Origin: Desulfovibrio sp. MES5
GTDB lineage: Bacteria; Desulfobacterota; Desulfovibrionia; Desulfovibrionales; Desulfovibrionaceae
Assembly: GCF_002237645.1 (NCBI RefSeq)
Contig: NZ_MJUZ01000048.1
Coordinates: 62,001-126,000 of the forward strand
Direction: 5' to 3'
DNA: 64,000 nt
Made by a program: the position numbers and the translations under genes. Each line of letters begins with the position of its first letter. Positions within the stretch are counted from its first letter, which is position 1. Positions 35,601 through 43,730 of the stretch are shown piece by piece. Below the pieces are notes generated by a model that saw only the letters and a list, made by a program, of their open reading frames with translations, searched no databases and was not told the DNA's origin.

Positions 35601-35775
35601 GCCCGACGGCTACCGTGAGGCGGGGCTTTCAGGCCATGGCGATCACGACGGCGGATCCGGGAATTCTGGCGGTGGTGCTTCTACCCTCAGCCAGGATGCG
35701 CACTCCGACAGTGTGAGCGATGATATGAGCACGCTGGCGGCGCAGCATCAGATACACTCCGAGTTCGGCGGCTAG
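32641..35775 (+). CDS. Large RTX-like repeat protein, probably secreted by a type I system
   Basis: A 1044-residue acidic protein without an N-terminal signal peptide. Residues 1-155 form a compact N-domain. A run of glycines (about 158-169) links it to a Gly/Asp/Asn-rich body. From about 640 come RTX-like nonapeptide motifs: NTGDGDDVINLN, GGGGNDTLNINA, GNGDDHIEIN, GDGNDIFTLN, GAGDDIVTIDG, usually calcium-binding beta-rolls. The last 100 residues are a helical and disordered tail, as expected for a type I signal. No ABC exporter genes are nearby. It could be an adhesin or biofilm protein. I cannot name a family. Confidence 0.8.
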   Translation: MANIHLTRPQFGQQTAITNAAEDRIVLDFPTTDATLGREGDALTFTFEDGAKISLDGFYADYTSENTPDFIVDGQMVSGKDFFSALGQDDLMPAAGPTTATRNAHYTEHADSSLDSGIDHLGGLDWSMQTASVAQDTLATDSQLGRDDGGQGPDVPGTGGGGGGGGGGGAASGYHARLVVGSDAGQSMVFQAIDENGNLVTDASQVSLAFAGGSSAYFNAPVIDPVTGLVTITLTAAGQAALAAGEKFDSVLEVTVGGKTYNMELLGNDSSSYDSAQREAETDLGGPLKGEWYDSHGKNVNGEKITLGGEDYNSAVVENTTASGNAYGALNTDITFAHDAAGKIDVSSRAENGNAYGTSAYGRVDAGTITIDAGTKGDVNMGASADGGSSMALITGGDKDGSGNFYEATANVHGKDISFTAGSNEKTAAGIWGGGKSTVNVQAEGDVNFSSSVTGGTVNYMATSVYTKDQAIVNISGQNVSGETNAYAGSGADGTVMSSVFRTTAGTAINIDTASDGKFSATAYQETSPYDSPYTGVSWTGGRAAGFTSLGLAASGNLNQAGQGGKSAININTGDVDISATVDAASPKGTAAAIYAGYGGDVKINTSGSDNELNITADAPSWGVSIFSTNYGTTTINTGDGDDVINLNASAHNGAAAIGLGAQASGQTIIDGGGGNDTLNINATFTGTHTLSTDYMDTKAGAFGMNAAWGGATNKITNVNNVNITADASGSDDGWAYGMYTRDGWGASTQNIIENTDSAITVVITAKAGTAGQAYAMYGNAGGINLIRGGSHAGDAHGDSVTLNGDIGGYINTVTTGNGDDHIEINGNLRSGTNTFNMGDGNDIFTLNGNIAGGANKIVMGTGEGRVNIHGDVTGGSTSISLGAGDDIVTIDGHVQGNHLTITGGDGYDLLVLKADSYADFIAKYDTWLQNNLSSIDVEGIHVSVNGLSAADQADLHAYLNNGHFNGYDVTYSDSTVPFSAAMADDLPDGYREAGLSGHGDHDGGSGNSGGGASTLSQDAHSDSVSDDMSTLAAQHQIHSEFGG

Positions 35776-35786
35776 GGCGTGTCGCT

Positions 35787-35883
35787 TTGAAATGCTTTAT
35801 GGGTGGGAAGTGCTTTGTGGGGGAGGGACCCTTTTGCATAAGGGGCTCCTCCCCCACGCCCCCACCCCCTAAAACTCTTATTA
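35787..35883 (+). repeat. Dispersed hairpin module, family A, copy 3
   Basis: Begins with a partly duplicated TTGAAATGCTTTATGGG/GTGCTTTGTGGGG start. A stem of GGGGGAGGGACCCTTTTGC and its near complement follows, with tail GCCCCCACCCCCTAAAAC and TCTTATT. It starts 12 bases behind the RTX-like gene. The rest of the gap up to 36130 shows no gene. Confidence 0.78.
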
Positions 35884-36130
35884 TAGAGCGTGCTAGCCTT
35901 GTAAAAGGTGAACCGTTCCAACGCCGCACCGGGCCAGATCCTGCCGGAAACCGTATTCGCCGGCAAAGTGACAATGCCTCAAAGTCAAGCATTTCAACAT
36001 TGATCTGATCCGCCACAGTGCAAGGTACTTCCTGGTTGGAAGCGGGGGGCCAGCGGCAGCGTCTTTCAGGCGTCACATCGTTTCACGGTGCATCTGCTCT
36101 GGGCGACACTGCCGCTTTGGCATAATGGGG

Positions 36131-36166
36131 ACCGCCGCTCCGGTACATCCGGAGCGGCGGTTTGTT
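36131..36166 (+). terminator. Hairpin terminator
   Basis: A 13-bp stem (ACCGCCGCTCCGG/CCGGAGCGGCGGT, loop TACAT) followed by TTGTTGCGT. It lies between the RTX-like gene and the membrane protein gene; the T tract is weak. Confidence 0.6.
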
Positions 36167-36423
36167 GCGTGTGGGCGGGTCGCCACTCAAAATATTAAGC
36201 GCAAAGGGTAGCGCGCCCGCTCCTGTGCGTAGCAGTACAGGCAGGAAGCGTTTACGCCTTCACGGCGCGCGTATGCCGTACAGCGGTCAGGTTGGGGATA
36301 AAATATAATGCGCTGGCATGAATATTGTGCCGCTCGCCATTGGGCGCTTGCTCGCGAAGTTGCGTCATGCAATTATGCGACAGCGCGCTTCGCTGCGCCA
36401 ACAACCTTTTTGCGGGAGACGCC

Positions 36424-36993
36424 ATGCCCACAGGCAATATGCTGAAGCCCTGGCCGTTTCTGGCCGGATATCTCTGTCTGGCTGGCGGCGCGTTTGCCCT
36501 GTGGCTGCCCATGCTGGGGCTGCTGCCCCTGCCAGTGCTTCCCTGTGCATTTGTGGCGCGGCGCATGGCCCTGGCGCGTCAGGACGCTGTGGCAGCAGAG
36601 CACGCACAGTGGCAGCTGCGCACGTTCTGGCTGCTCTTCATGCTGCTGGTGGGCCTGATGGGACTGTTTGCTGCGGTGGGCATCGTTTTCAGCGAAGCTG
36701 CGGTTCTGGATCTTGTGGAGGGCATAGGCGACGCCTACAGCGCCAACCAGATAGACATGGGCGTGGTGCTGGAACGGTTCTGGGCCATTGGCGAAATCCG
36801 CTATTTTACCTGGGCGGGGCTGTTTTGGCTGACGCTGGCCCAGGTGTGGCCGCTCAAGCGCATCCTCCAGGGCATATGGGCGTTGTTTGCCGGATGCGTC
36901 CCCACCGGGCCCGGATTTGGCGTAAAATGTCTGGCCCTTGCCGTAGCCTTGGCTGTGCAGGGGGGCATATTGGCTTTTATACTGGCCACATAG
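36424..36993 (+). CDS. Small integral membrane protein
   Basis: A 189-residue protein with about four hydrophobic segments: LAGYLCLAGGAFALWLPMLG near the start, LFMLLVGLMGLFAAVGIVF (about 73-95), YFTWAGLFWLTLAQV (about 129-145) and CLALAVALAVQGGILAFIL at the end. A loop of about 30 residues between TM2 and TM3 is acidic (EGIGDAYSANQIDMG). GGGAG lies six bases before ATG 36424; a longer start at 36325 has none. No family is recognised. Confidence 0.75.
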   Translation: MPTGNMLKPWPFLAGYLCLAGGAFALWLPMLGLLPLPVLPCAFVARRMALARQDAVAAEHAQWQLRTFWLLFMLLVGLMGLFAAVGIVFSEAAVLDLVEGIGDAYSANQIDMGVVLERFWAIGEIRYFTWAGLFWLTLAQVWPLKRILQGIWALFAGCVPTGPGFGVKCLALAVALAVQGGILAFILAT

Positions 36994-37318
36994 ACTGGAA
37001 ACGATGCCTGTAACGCAGGCGGACCTGCTTTTTGAGGACGCGCGACAGGCCAGCCCGGAGGCGTTCCCTCACAGGGGCCGGGCATTCGCGTATGCTGGCC
37101 GGGCGTCCGCGTAACTTCCCCGCGCATTCCACTGTGTAAGTTGCCCGCGAGCATTCCCTTCACGTAGTGGCACGGCACAATGTCACGGGGCAACGTGACG
37201 GCACACGTCCAGCACGACACCCGGCGCAAATCTCCTGCAGGTTCATGCGCCGGAGCGGCGGCATTTACCCGTCGCGGCTTTTGCCCGTCGGCGGCATGTC
37301 CCGGCAACGCACGGTGTT
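36994..37318. other. Gap between convergent genes, nothing recognised
   Basis: 325 bases of GC-rich sequence with no protein-like frame and no convincing terminator. GCAGGCGGACCTGCTTTTTG at 37016 is a weak hairpin with a T run that might end the membrane protein gene. Confidence 0.4.
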
Positions 37319-38095
37319 TCAGTTTGCCGACGTTTCGCGGTTGGCGTCGTCCTTGACCTGCCGCATGTAGTTGTACACGGTGTAAATGGACACGCGCATG
37401 GCCTTGGCCAGATACTGCACCATCCCCTTGATGAGAAAAGCCCCTTCTTCATCCATAATGCGCACAAAGTTGAGCTTTTCTTCTCTGGTCATGGTTGCGG
37501 GATGCTTGCCCGCCCGCCGTATGGCCGTCTCGATGATGGCGTCGCTGGTTTCGCCAAGGCAGGAGGGGAAGGCCTCGCTCATCTCCTTGCCGGGGGCGTT
37601 TTCAAAGCGCAGCAGGGCGTGCAGCACGCCCTGAAAGCGCTCCAGATCCGTCAGGTCAAAGTGTATGCACACCGCCCCTATGACTTCCCCCTCGCTGGTG
37701 CGCAAAAAACTGATGGACGATTTGAGCGTCTGCCCTGAAGGCGTTGTGGCGGCATAGGCTATGATGTCCTGCACGTTGTCGCCGCCCTGACGCCACGCCT
37801 TGGTGACCATGTTGGTGGCCGGAGCGCCCACATTGCGCCCGGTAAGGGAGCCTTCGATGTGAATGATGGAATGCTCAAGGTCGCTGAAGTCGTGTACCGC
37901 CACTTCGCAAAAAGGGCCCAGAGTTCGGGCCACCATACCGGCCATGCGTTTGGCGTTGGCAAAGATGGCCTGGGCTTCCGCCACGCGGCAGTTGATTTTT
38001 TCCACATCCGGTGAATAGACGCGGGCGGCTCTGGCGGTACGGCGGGGGGCGGCTGCGGGCCGCGGTGGCGATATCTTGCGACTTTGCTTGGGCAT
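37319..38095 (-). CDS. YheO-like PAS/HTH transcriptional regulator
   Basis: A 258-residue protein (MPKQSRKISPPRPAAAPRRT). A basic, Pro/Ala-rich start is followed by a YheO-type PAS domain (about 50-160: FCEVAVHDFSDLEHSIIHIE, GSLTGRNVGAPATNM, SSISFLRTSEGEVIGAVC). A C-terminal HTH_22 domain (about 215-255: MVQYLAKAMRVSIYTVYNYM) ends it. ATG 38095 has GGGAGG five bases upstream. In this family the PAS domain probably senses a small ligand. Its targets are unknown. Confidence 0.85.
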   Translation of the reverse strand: MPKQSRKISPPRPAAAPRRTARAARVYSPDVEKINCRVAEAQAIFANAKRMAGMVARTLGPFCEVAVHDFSDLEHSIIHIEGSLTGRNVGAPATNMVTKAWRQGGDNVQDIIAYAATTPSGQTLKSSISFLRTSEGEVIGAVCIHFDLTDLERFQGVLHALLRFENAPGKEMSEAFPSCLGETSDAIIETAIRRAGKHPATMTREEKLNFVRIMDEEGAFLIKGMVQYLAKAMRVSIYTVYNYMRQVKDDANRETSAN

Positions 38096-38390
38096 GCGGG
38101 CCTCCCGATCATATCTGCGTATCATGTCCGACAGCAGAGTGTTGCTATGGAATTTTATGCAGGCTACATGAAAAAAACAGCATTGTGTACCCCCCCAGTC
38201 CACAACAAAACGATAAAAGCCGGTGATAGGCAGCATAGATCGGCGTATCAGAGATATCTGGCGGTCTGCCCGCAGGCCTTGGCACAAAGGGCGACGCTAT
38301 GCCGAAAAGCCATAGTGGGCCGCGTTGCCGCAGCATGTCGGGTTGGTCAGGGCGGCGGTGCGGCAGGACCGAAGGGCGGGGGGCAAAACA
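38096..38390. other. Gap upstream of the YheO-like gene
   Basis: No gene is seen. An AT-rich stretch at 38140-38230 may hold the promoter of the regulator, but I could not assign boxes. Confidence 0.35.
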
Positions 38391-38417
38391 AGAGCCGCCC
38401 GCGTGGCGGGCGGCTCT
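38391..38417 (-). terminator. Terminator of cbiK
   Basis: A 12-bp stem (AGAGCCGCCCGC/GCGGGCGGCTCT, loop of three) with TTGTTTTG after it on the minus strand. It lies 94 bases behind the cbiK stop. Confidence 0.75.
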
Positions 38418-38510
38418 TGAGTGATATGCGCCAAAGGCTCTTTTCTTGATCGATGAGGCCGTGCGGCCCTTTGTGCCGTCCAGAAAAAGGCGTTTTGCCG
38501 GGTGCGGCGG

Positions 38511-39431
38511 TTACGGCTTTTTGGGTTCCTTGGTCAGGTCGTCGGTGCTTTCCTTGGCGTGGCGCACAAGAATGGCGGCAGCGCCGGGGGTTTCGCCAAG
38601 ACCCTTGAGGTGGGTGTCAACCTTGATGCCGGCCTTTTTGAGCTGGGTAGCCCAGGAGTCGTCCTCGTCGCCTGCAAGGTCGTTGCGGGCATGGTCGCCT
38701 GCCACCAGCATGAGGGGGGCGATGACGACGTGCTTGATCTTGGCGGCCTTGAGCTCCTTGAGCAGGTCTTCAAAGCTGCGTGCGCCTTCCACCGTGGCCA
38801 TGTGGATGTTTTTGTCAGCAGCCGTGAAAACAGCGCGCACGCCTTCAAAGGCAAGGTCTGCGCGGCCGTGGCTCTGGCCGTGGCCCATGAGCACAAGGGC
38901 GGTGTTTTTGCCGCGCTGGCTTTTGGTGTCAGCCTGAATGGCGGCCAGAAGCTCCTGGGCGTCAGACTTTGACTCAAGCATGGGGCGGCCCATAAAAACG
39001 GCCTCAAAGCGGCCCGGGTTCTTGCTCACGTCAAGCAGCACGGCCCTTTCAAGGGCGGTAAATTCTTCACCGGCCAGAACATGCAGGGACTGCACGCGCA
39101 CAACCTTTACGCCGTCCTTGGCCAGCTGGGCCATGCCGTCGCTGATGCCGCCCACAGGATGCCCCTGTTCGGCCAGCTTTTTACGGATAATTTGTGATGT
39201 GTAGGCCCAGACCACAGGCGAGCCGGGAAAGGCTTTTTTGAATTCCGCATCCACAGCCTTGAAGGCGGGCTGGGCTTCGGGAACACTGGTGCCGAAAGCC
39301 ACCAGCAAGATGCCTTCCTTGGGGGCAGCGGCGTCTGTGGCGTAGCTTGTGCCGTGCACGGCAAGCGCCGCGAGCAGCAGCAGGACGAAAAGCAGTGGGC
39401 GAAGACCGACGTGTGACAGGGTGCGCGGCAT
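38511..39431 (-). CDS. cbiK: Periplasmic sirohydrochlorin cobaltochelatase, CbiK type
   Basis: CbiK inserts Co2+ (or Fe2+) into sirohydrochlorin in anaerobic B12 or heme synthesis. The 306-residue protein begins with a signal peptide (MPRTLSHVGLRPLLFVLLLL, cleavage likely after the Ala-Val-His-Gly-Thr-Ser-Tyr-Ala stretch), marking the exported form known from Desulfovibrio. The mature part has ILLVAFGTSVPEAQPAF, the active-site His in LVLMGHGQSHGRADLAF, and the second metal His in MLVAGDHARNDLAGDEDD. GAGGAGG lies five bases before ATG 39431. A cobalamin riboswitch-like leader precedes it. Confidence 0.93.
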   Translation of the reverse strand: MPRTLSHVGLRPLLFVLLLLAALAVHGTSYATDAAAPKEGILLVAFGTSVPEAQPAFKAVDAEFKKAFPGSPVVWAYTSQIIRKKLAEQGHPVGGISDGMAQLAKDGVKVVRVQSLHVLAGEEFTALERAVLLDVSKNPGRFEAVFMGRPMLESKSDAQELLAAIQADTKSQRGKNTALVLMGHGQSHGRADLAFEGVRAVFTAADKNIHMATVEGARSFEDLLKELKAAKIKHVVIAPLMLVAGDHARNDLAGDEDDSWATQLKKAGIKVDTHLKGLGETPGAAAILVRHAKESTDDLTKEPKKP

Positions 39432-39479
39432 GGCAACCTCCTCAATATCGCGTTGAAAGGTTCGCAAAGGGCTATGGCC

Positions 39480-39665
39480 CCGGCGGGTGTTCGGACTTGA
39501 GGGCTGTGTGGCCGTGTGGCCAGCGCCTTGGTTTCGCCTTCACCGCTTGCGCGATTGGCTGTCAAACGCCGCCCATCCTGAGCAGGCGAAAAGAAACCTT
39601 GTCCCCTCTTACCGCAGCGCGACTGTTTTCGACTTGCACGAAATTCCCCGCCAAAAGACAACAGG
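39480..39665 (-). promoter_or_regulatory. Cobalamin riboswitch upstream of cbiK
   Basis: On the minus strand the leader holds GGCGGGGAATTTCGTGCAAG, then CAGTCGCGCTGCGGTAAG, then GAAGGCGAAACC, and ends CAAGTCCGAACACCCGCC. These follow the order of the B12 riboswitch core (GGGAA..GTGCAAATC, CxGTCxCGC..CTGT, GAAGG, and the closing AAGTCxGAAxACCxGCC). The final block lies about 50 bases before the cbiK ATG, a position suited to control of translation or termination by B12. Confidence 0.72.
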
Positions 39666-39854
39666 ACAACAGGGCGCGCCAAATGTCAAGGAGGGCGGGC
39701 GCTTGCGCCAGCCGCCGGATGAGGGGCTGCGCCGGGGCTGCAGCGCGGCTTTCTTGGCCGCTATGAACGTATTTTTCCTTGTTCTTCCGGCAAATTTCTG
39801 CTACATATGCGACCTCTCTTTGAAAAAGGGAAATCATGTTTGGAGGCTGGACAT

Positions 39855-41567
39855 ATGGCAGGCTTGGAAACCGGGCACGAAACCGAAATGAATTTCGAGA
39901 GTGCTCTCGAAAACTACCTCACTTCCGATTTTGGCGACCTTGAAGAAGGCTCTATCACCAAGGGCGAAATCGTTCGCGTGGACGAAGACAATGTACTGGT
40001 GGACGTGAACTTCAAGTCCGAGGGGCAGATCCCCGCGGCTGAATTTCGCGATGCTGCTGGCAACATGGTCGTTTCCGTGGGCGACAAGGTGGACGTGTAC
40101 GTTGTTCGCAAGAACGAAAACGACGGCACCATTACCCTTTCTTTTGAAAAGGCCAAACGCATGCAGGTTTTCGACCAGCTCGAAGACGTGCAGGAAAACA
40201 ACAGGGTCATCACGGGCCACATCGTACGCCGCATCAAGGGCGGCTACACCGTGGATATCGGCGGAGTCGAGGCATTTTTGCCCGGTTCTCATGTGGATCT
40301 GCGTCCCGTGCCGGACATGGACGCCCTGGTCAACCAGGAGTTCGAATTCCGCGTGCTCAAGATCAACCGCCGCCGCAGCAATGTCATTGTTTCGCGCCGC
40401 GTGCTGCTTGAAGAAGAACGCGATTCCAAGCGCCAGGATCTGCTGCGCACCCTCGAAGAAAACCAGACTGTGCAGGGCAAGGCCAAGAACATCACCGAAT
40501 ACGGCGTGTTCGTTGACCTGGGCGGCCTCGACGGCCTGCTGCACATCACCGATATGAGCTGGAAGCGCATTCGCCATCCCAAGGAAATGATCACCATCGG
40601 TCAGGAACTGACCCTGAAGGTGCTGTCCTTTGATCGCGAAAACAACAAGGTCTCCCTGGGCCTCAAGCAGCTTGTGCCCGATCCGTGGCAGGATATTTCC
40701 GCCCGCTTCCCCGAAGGCGCCAAGTGCACCGGTAAGGTCACCAACCTCGTCGACTACGGCGCGTTTGTTGAACTGGAAGCCGGCGTTGAAGGTCTTGTGC
40801 ATATTTCTGAAATGTCCTGGACCCGCAAACTGCGTCATCCTTCCCAGATGGTCCACACCGGCGACGAAGTCGAAGTGGTCATCCTGGGCGTTGACGGCGA
40901 CAAGAAGCGCATCAGCCTCGGCATGAAGCAGGTTCGTCCCAACCCCTGGGAGCTGGTGGCTGAACGCTACCCCGAAGGCACCATTCTTGAGGGCGTCATC
41001 AAGAACATCACCGAGTTCGGCATGTTCATCGGCATTGAAGACGGCATCGACGGCCTCATCCACGTGTCCGACATTTCCTGGACCAAGAAGGTGCGCCATC
41101 CCAACGAAATGTACAAGGTCGGCGACACCGTGCAGGCCAAAGTGCTGACCGTTGATCAGGAAAGCGAAAAGTTCACCCTGGGCGTCAAGCAGCTGGTGGA
41201 CGATCCGTGGGGCCATGTGCCTACCACCTACCCCGTGGGCTGCACCATCAAGGGAACCGTGACCAACATCACCGACTTCGGCCTCTTTGTTGAAGTGGAA
41301 GAAGGCATTGAAGGTCTGGTGCATGTTTCCGAGCTGTCCAGCAAGAAGGTCAAGACCCCGGCTGAAATCTACAAGGAAGGCCAGGAAATCCAGGCCAAGG
41401 TCATCCACGTCAGCGCTGAAGAGCGCCGCCTTGGCTTGTCCATCAAGCAGATCAAGGACGAAGAAGAACGCCGCAAGCCCAAGGAATTCCATTCCGGGCC
41501 GCAGGAATCCGGACAGAGCCTGGGCGACCTGCTCAAGCAGAAGTTCGAAGAGAGCGAAAACGGCTAG
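39855..41567 (+). CDS. rpsA: 30S ribosomal protein S1
   Basis: S1 (570 residues) binds mRNA at the ribosome. Six S1 (OB-fold) domains of about 70 residues are visible. Domains three to six have the strong repeat pattern VxNITxFGxFVxxExGIEGLV (for example NITEYGVFVDLGGLDGLLHI, TNITDFGLFVEVEEG), each followed by HPxxM-type turns. ATG 39855 has GGAGG eight bases upstream and is preferred to the in-frame 39807 and 39888. The length and domain count are those of the Gram-negative form. A strong terminator follows. The gap before it (39666-39854) has no clear promoter. Confidence 0.97.
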   Translation: MAGLETGHETEMNFESALENYLTSDFGDLEEGSITKGEIVRVDEDNVLVDVNFKSEGQIPAAEFRDAAGNMVVSVGDKVDVYVVRKNENDGTITLSFEKAKRMQVFDQLEDVQENNRVITGHIVRRIKGGYTVDIGGVEAFLPGSHVDLRPVPDMDALVNQEFEFRVLKINRRRSNVIVSRRVLLEEERDSKRQDLLRTLEENQTVQGKAKNITEYGVFVDLGGLDGLLHITDMSWKRIRHPKEMITIGQELTLKVLSFDRENNKVSLGLKQLVPDPWQDISARFPEGAKCTGKVTNLVDYGAFVELEAGVEGLVHISEMSWTRKLRHPSQMVHTGDEVEVVILGVDGDKKRISLGMKQVRPNPWELVAERYPEGTILEGVIKNITEFGMFIGIEDGIDGLIHVSDISWTKKVRHPNEMYKVGDTVQAKVLTVDQESEKFTLGVKQLVDDPWGHVPTTYPVGCTIKGTVTNITDFGLFVEVEEGIEGLVHVSELSSKKVKTPAEIYKEGQEIQAKVIHVSAEERRLGLSIKQIKDEEERRKPKEFHSGPQESGQSLGDLLKQKFEESENG

Positions 41568-41587
41568 TCCGTTTTGAGAAAAGCATC

Positions 41588-41617
41588 AAGGGCGCTTCCA
41601 CAGGGAGCGCCCTTTTT
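41588..41617 (+). terminator. Terminator of rpsA
   Basis: A 9-bp stem (AAGGGCGCT/AGCGCCCTT) ending in a run of T, 21 bases behind the stop. Confidence 0.88.
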
Positions 41618-41775
41618 GTATTATTCCGTTACCGGAACACCTGTGGCGGGCGGCATACGGCCTTTATGCGCCGCGCCTTGCCGCATGGCCTGCGTTGTTG
41701 TAACGTAGATGTTCGCCTGGTTTTTCTCGTACAAAATGTCGTGACGCAACATGTCCGCAGCCCGGATGGTACGTT

Positions 41776-42693
41776 ATGGATACTTCTACTCTATTCGACA
41801 TGAATATGGTGCTGGATATGCTGCCCAACGCCATATTTCTCAAAGACGAGAATCTACGTTTTGTTTTTGTAAACAAGGCCTACGAAAAAATGTTCGGCGT
41901 TCAGCGCGAGGAAATTATGGGCAAGTCCGTACTGGACTTGCCCTACTTGCCGGAAGAAGAGCGCAAGATGTATCAGGCCGATGATCTGGCGACCTTGGAG
42001 AGCCAAGAGTTCAGCCACCATATTTTCAGTTACAGGTTCGCTGACGGCAAGATGCACACCTGCCTGCACTGGAGCGGCGGCTTTACGGACGCCAACGACG
42101 TGCGCGGCTTTCTTGGGGTGATAGTGGACATCACGGAGCAGAGCCGAACCATCGGCACGCTGCGCAGCCAGCTGAACTCGATGGTCAACAAGTTCAGGCT
42201 GGCGGATGAGAGCAGCCTGAAGGATTCGCTCACCCAGTTGCAGACCAGAAAGTATCTCGACCTCGTGCTGGACAGGTACGTCAAGGTGGAAAAACGGCCA
42301 TTCTGCTGTGTCATGCTGGATGTGGACAGGTTCAAGGACATCAACGACACGTTCGGGCATCTGGCGGGCGACAGCGTGCTCAGGGAAGTGGGAGCGGCCA
42401 TCCGCCAGTGCGCGCGCAGCAGCGACATAATCTGCCGCTATGGCGGAGACGAATTTGTGGTTCTGTTGCCGAACTGCTGTCTCAACAATGCCGTGCCCAC
42501 GGCGGAAAAAATACGTGGCGCTGTGGCTACAACGGTGTTCAGGCCGGACGGCAAGCCCGTGAGCGTGAGTCTGGGCTGTAGTGAGCACAATGGCCGGGGG
42601 GACGGTCTGCAAACGCTGCATGAGGCGGACAAGGCGCTGTATGCTGCAAAGCAGGCTGGTCGTAACCGGGTTTGCGCCGCGCTCTTGTGGTAA
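41776..42693 (+). CDS. PAS-GGDEF diguanylate cyclase
   Basis: A 305-residue cytosolic protein. The N-terminal PAS domain (about 8-120: MLPNAIFLKDENLRFVFVNK, AYEKMFGVQREEIMGKS) may bind a small signal. The GGDEF domain (about 150-305) keeps the catalytic motif YGGDEFVV. An RSSD sequence lies exactly five residues before GGDEF, the usual inhibitory I-site position. It should make cyclic di-GMP. No partner phosphodiesterase is nearby. It has its own start behind an AT-poor gap. Confidence 0.92.
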   Translation: MDTSTLFDMNMVLDMLPNAIFLKDENLRFVFVNKAYEKMFGVQREEIMGKSVLDLPYLPEEERKMYQADDLATLESQEFSHHIFSYRFADGKMHTCLHWSGGFTDANDVRGFLGVIVDITEQSRTIGTLRSQLNSMVNKFRLADESSLKDSLTQLQTRKYLDLVLDRYVKVEKRPFCCVMLDVDRFKDINDTFGHLAGDSVLREVGAAIRQCARSSDIICRYGGDEFVVLLPNCCLNNAVPTAEKIRGAVATTVFRPDGKPVSVSLGCSEHNGRGDGLQTLHEADKALYAAKQAGRNRVCAALLW

Positions 42694-43056
42694 GGCGCTG
42701 ATACGGGCTGCGTGCTGCGGAGCTGCGCGGGCTGACGCTCACAGCAAGGGCGCACGCGAACCGCTTGCGGCCGGTGTCCGCGCAAATGCGCGCCAAAGCG
42801 GCGCGCTGGCCATTGCGAACATTGCGGCAGCATATCTGCTTTGGGCATGCAAGCGCACCGGCCCGGTCGTGGCTCACCGCTGCCCGCCGCTGCCCATTGT
42901 GGCGCGGTCGCGTCCCATCGTGGCCTGTCGTGCCCCGAAGTGGCCCCTCGTGTGGCCTGTAGTGGAGTGTTGCAGCCAGTTTGCAGCCCGTGTCGCGGCA
43001 TGTCGCCGCGTACAGCACGGCATGGCGTTGCGTGGCGGCGCATGCAGAACATAATA
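42694..43056. other. GC-rich gap with short imperfect GTGGC repeats
   Basis: No protein-like frame. From about 42860 to 42970 the sequence repeats variants of CGTGGCCT or AGTGGCCC every 15-20 bases. This is low complexity rather than an ordered array. Confidence 0.4.
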
Positions 43057-43091
43057 AAACCGCCCGGCGTTGTCTGACGCCGGGCGGTTTT
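43057..43091. terminator. Bidirectional terminator
   Basis: A 15-bp stem (AAAACCGCCCGGCGT/ACGCCGGGCGGTTTT) with A and T ends. It can serve both the diguanylate cyclase gene and the minus-strand gene at 43135. Confidence 0.85.
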
Positions 43092-43110
43092 CATATATCC
43101 GCTGTGACTG

Positions 43111-43137
43111 GAGCAGTTTTAAGCTGAAACTGCCCTA
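43111..43137 (-). repeat. TAG-palindrome, copy 3, overlapping a stop codon
   Basis: On the minus strand TAGGGCAGTTTCAGCTTAAA then ACTGCTC: arms GGGCAGTTT and AAACTGCTC. The first three bases are the stop codon of the gene ending at 43135. Confidence 0.6.
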
Positions 43138-43620
43138 TTCGGGGAACAGGATTTTTCTCAGAACCGTGTCGATCGCGTCGTCATTGCCGGTGATGGAGTC
43201 ATAGGCAGTCTGCAGCGAGGCGGGCCATTCCTTGTCGCTGGCGTCGCTCATGAACATCACGAGGTAGTCATGTTCGGCCACCACATCCACGTTCATGAGC
43301 ATGCCGTTGCTGGTGGCGGTGAAGGTCCAGCCGCCGTCCTCGGAAGGTTCGGGCGTGCTGCCCTTCATCTGTCGTGAAAGCTTGGCGGCAAAATCCTTGT
43401 CGGAAAGGTTGTTGGCCTCGCTCTTGGTGTACAGGGCGATGGAAAAGAAAGCGTCTTTCGAGGCCGTTACGGTCACGACGCCGTCTTTTTCCTGAGCATT
43501 GCAGCCAGCGGGCACATCTATGCTGAAATGGGCGAACTTCACTTGCTTGGCCTGCGCGGGCAGGGCCAAGGCCAGAAGAACCAGACAGCAGACGGGGAAC
43601 ATGAGAAACTTTTTCAGCAT
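43135..43620 (-). CDS. Exported protein, paralogue of the next gene
   Basis: A 161-residue protein with a clear signal peptide (MLKKFLMFPVCCLVLLALAL, cleavage after PAQA). The mature part has VDVVAEHDYLVMFMSDASDK and shares a plan with the 43731 protein: FTATSNGMLMNVDVVAEH against FTVKIAMVPFDVLVMADE, and DKEWPASLQTAYDSITG against KAEWPEDIGSAYASVKG. AGGAGG lies before ATG 43620. Function unknown, probably periplasmic. Confidence 0.82.
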   Translation of the reverse strand: MLKKFLMFPVCCLVLLALALPAQAKQVKFAHFSIDVPAGCNAQEKDGVVTVTASKDAFFSIALYTKSEANNLSDKDFAAKLSRQMKGSTPEPSEDGGWTFTATSNGMLMNVDVVAEHDYLVMFMSDASDKEWPASLQTAYDSITGNDDAIDTVLRKILFPE

Positions 43621-43730
43621 TTCGTCCTCCTGAAAAACGGGCATTGCTGGGCAAGCTTTGTCACGCTGTCCGGTATTTGTCCATAAAAAAATATGTCGGT
43701 AAAAATTTAGTAAATATGGTGTGTTATACG

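Noticed and set aside
39834-41492. 552-residue minus-strand open frame
   Set aside because: It is antisense to rpsA, which is certain.
42860-42970. Ordered tandem array in the gap after the diguanylate cyclase
   Set aside because: The GTGGC units vary in spacing and sequence; this is GC-rich low complexity.
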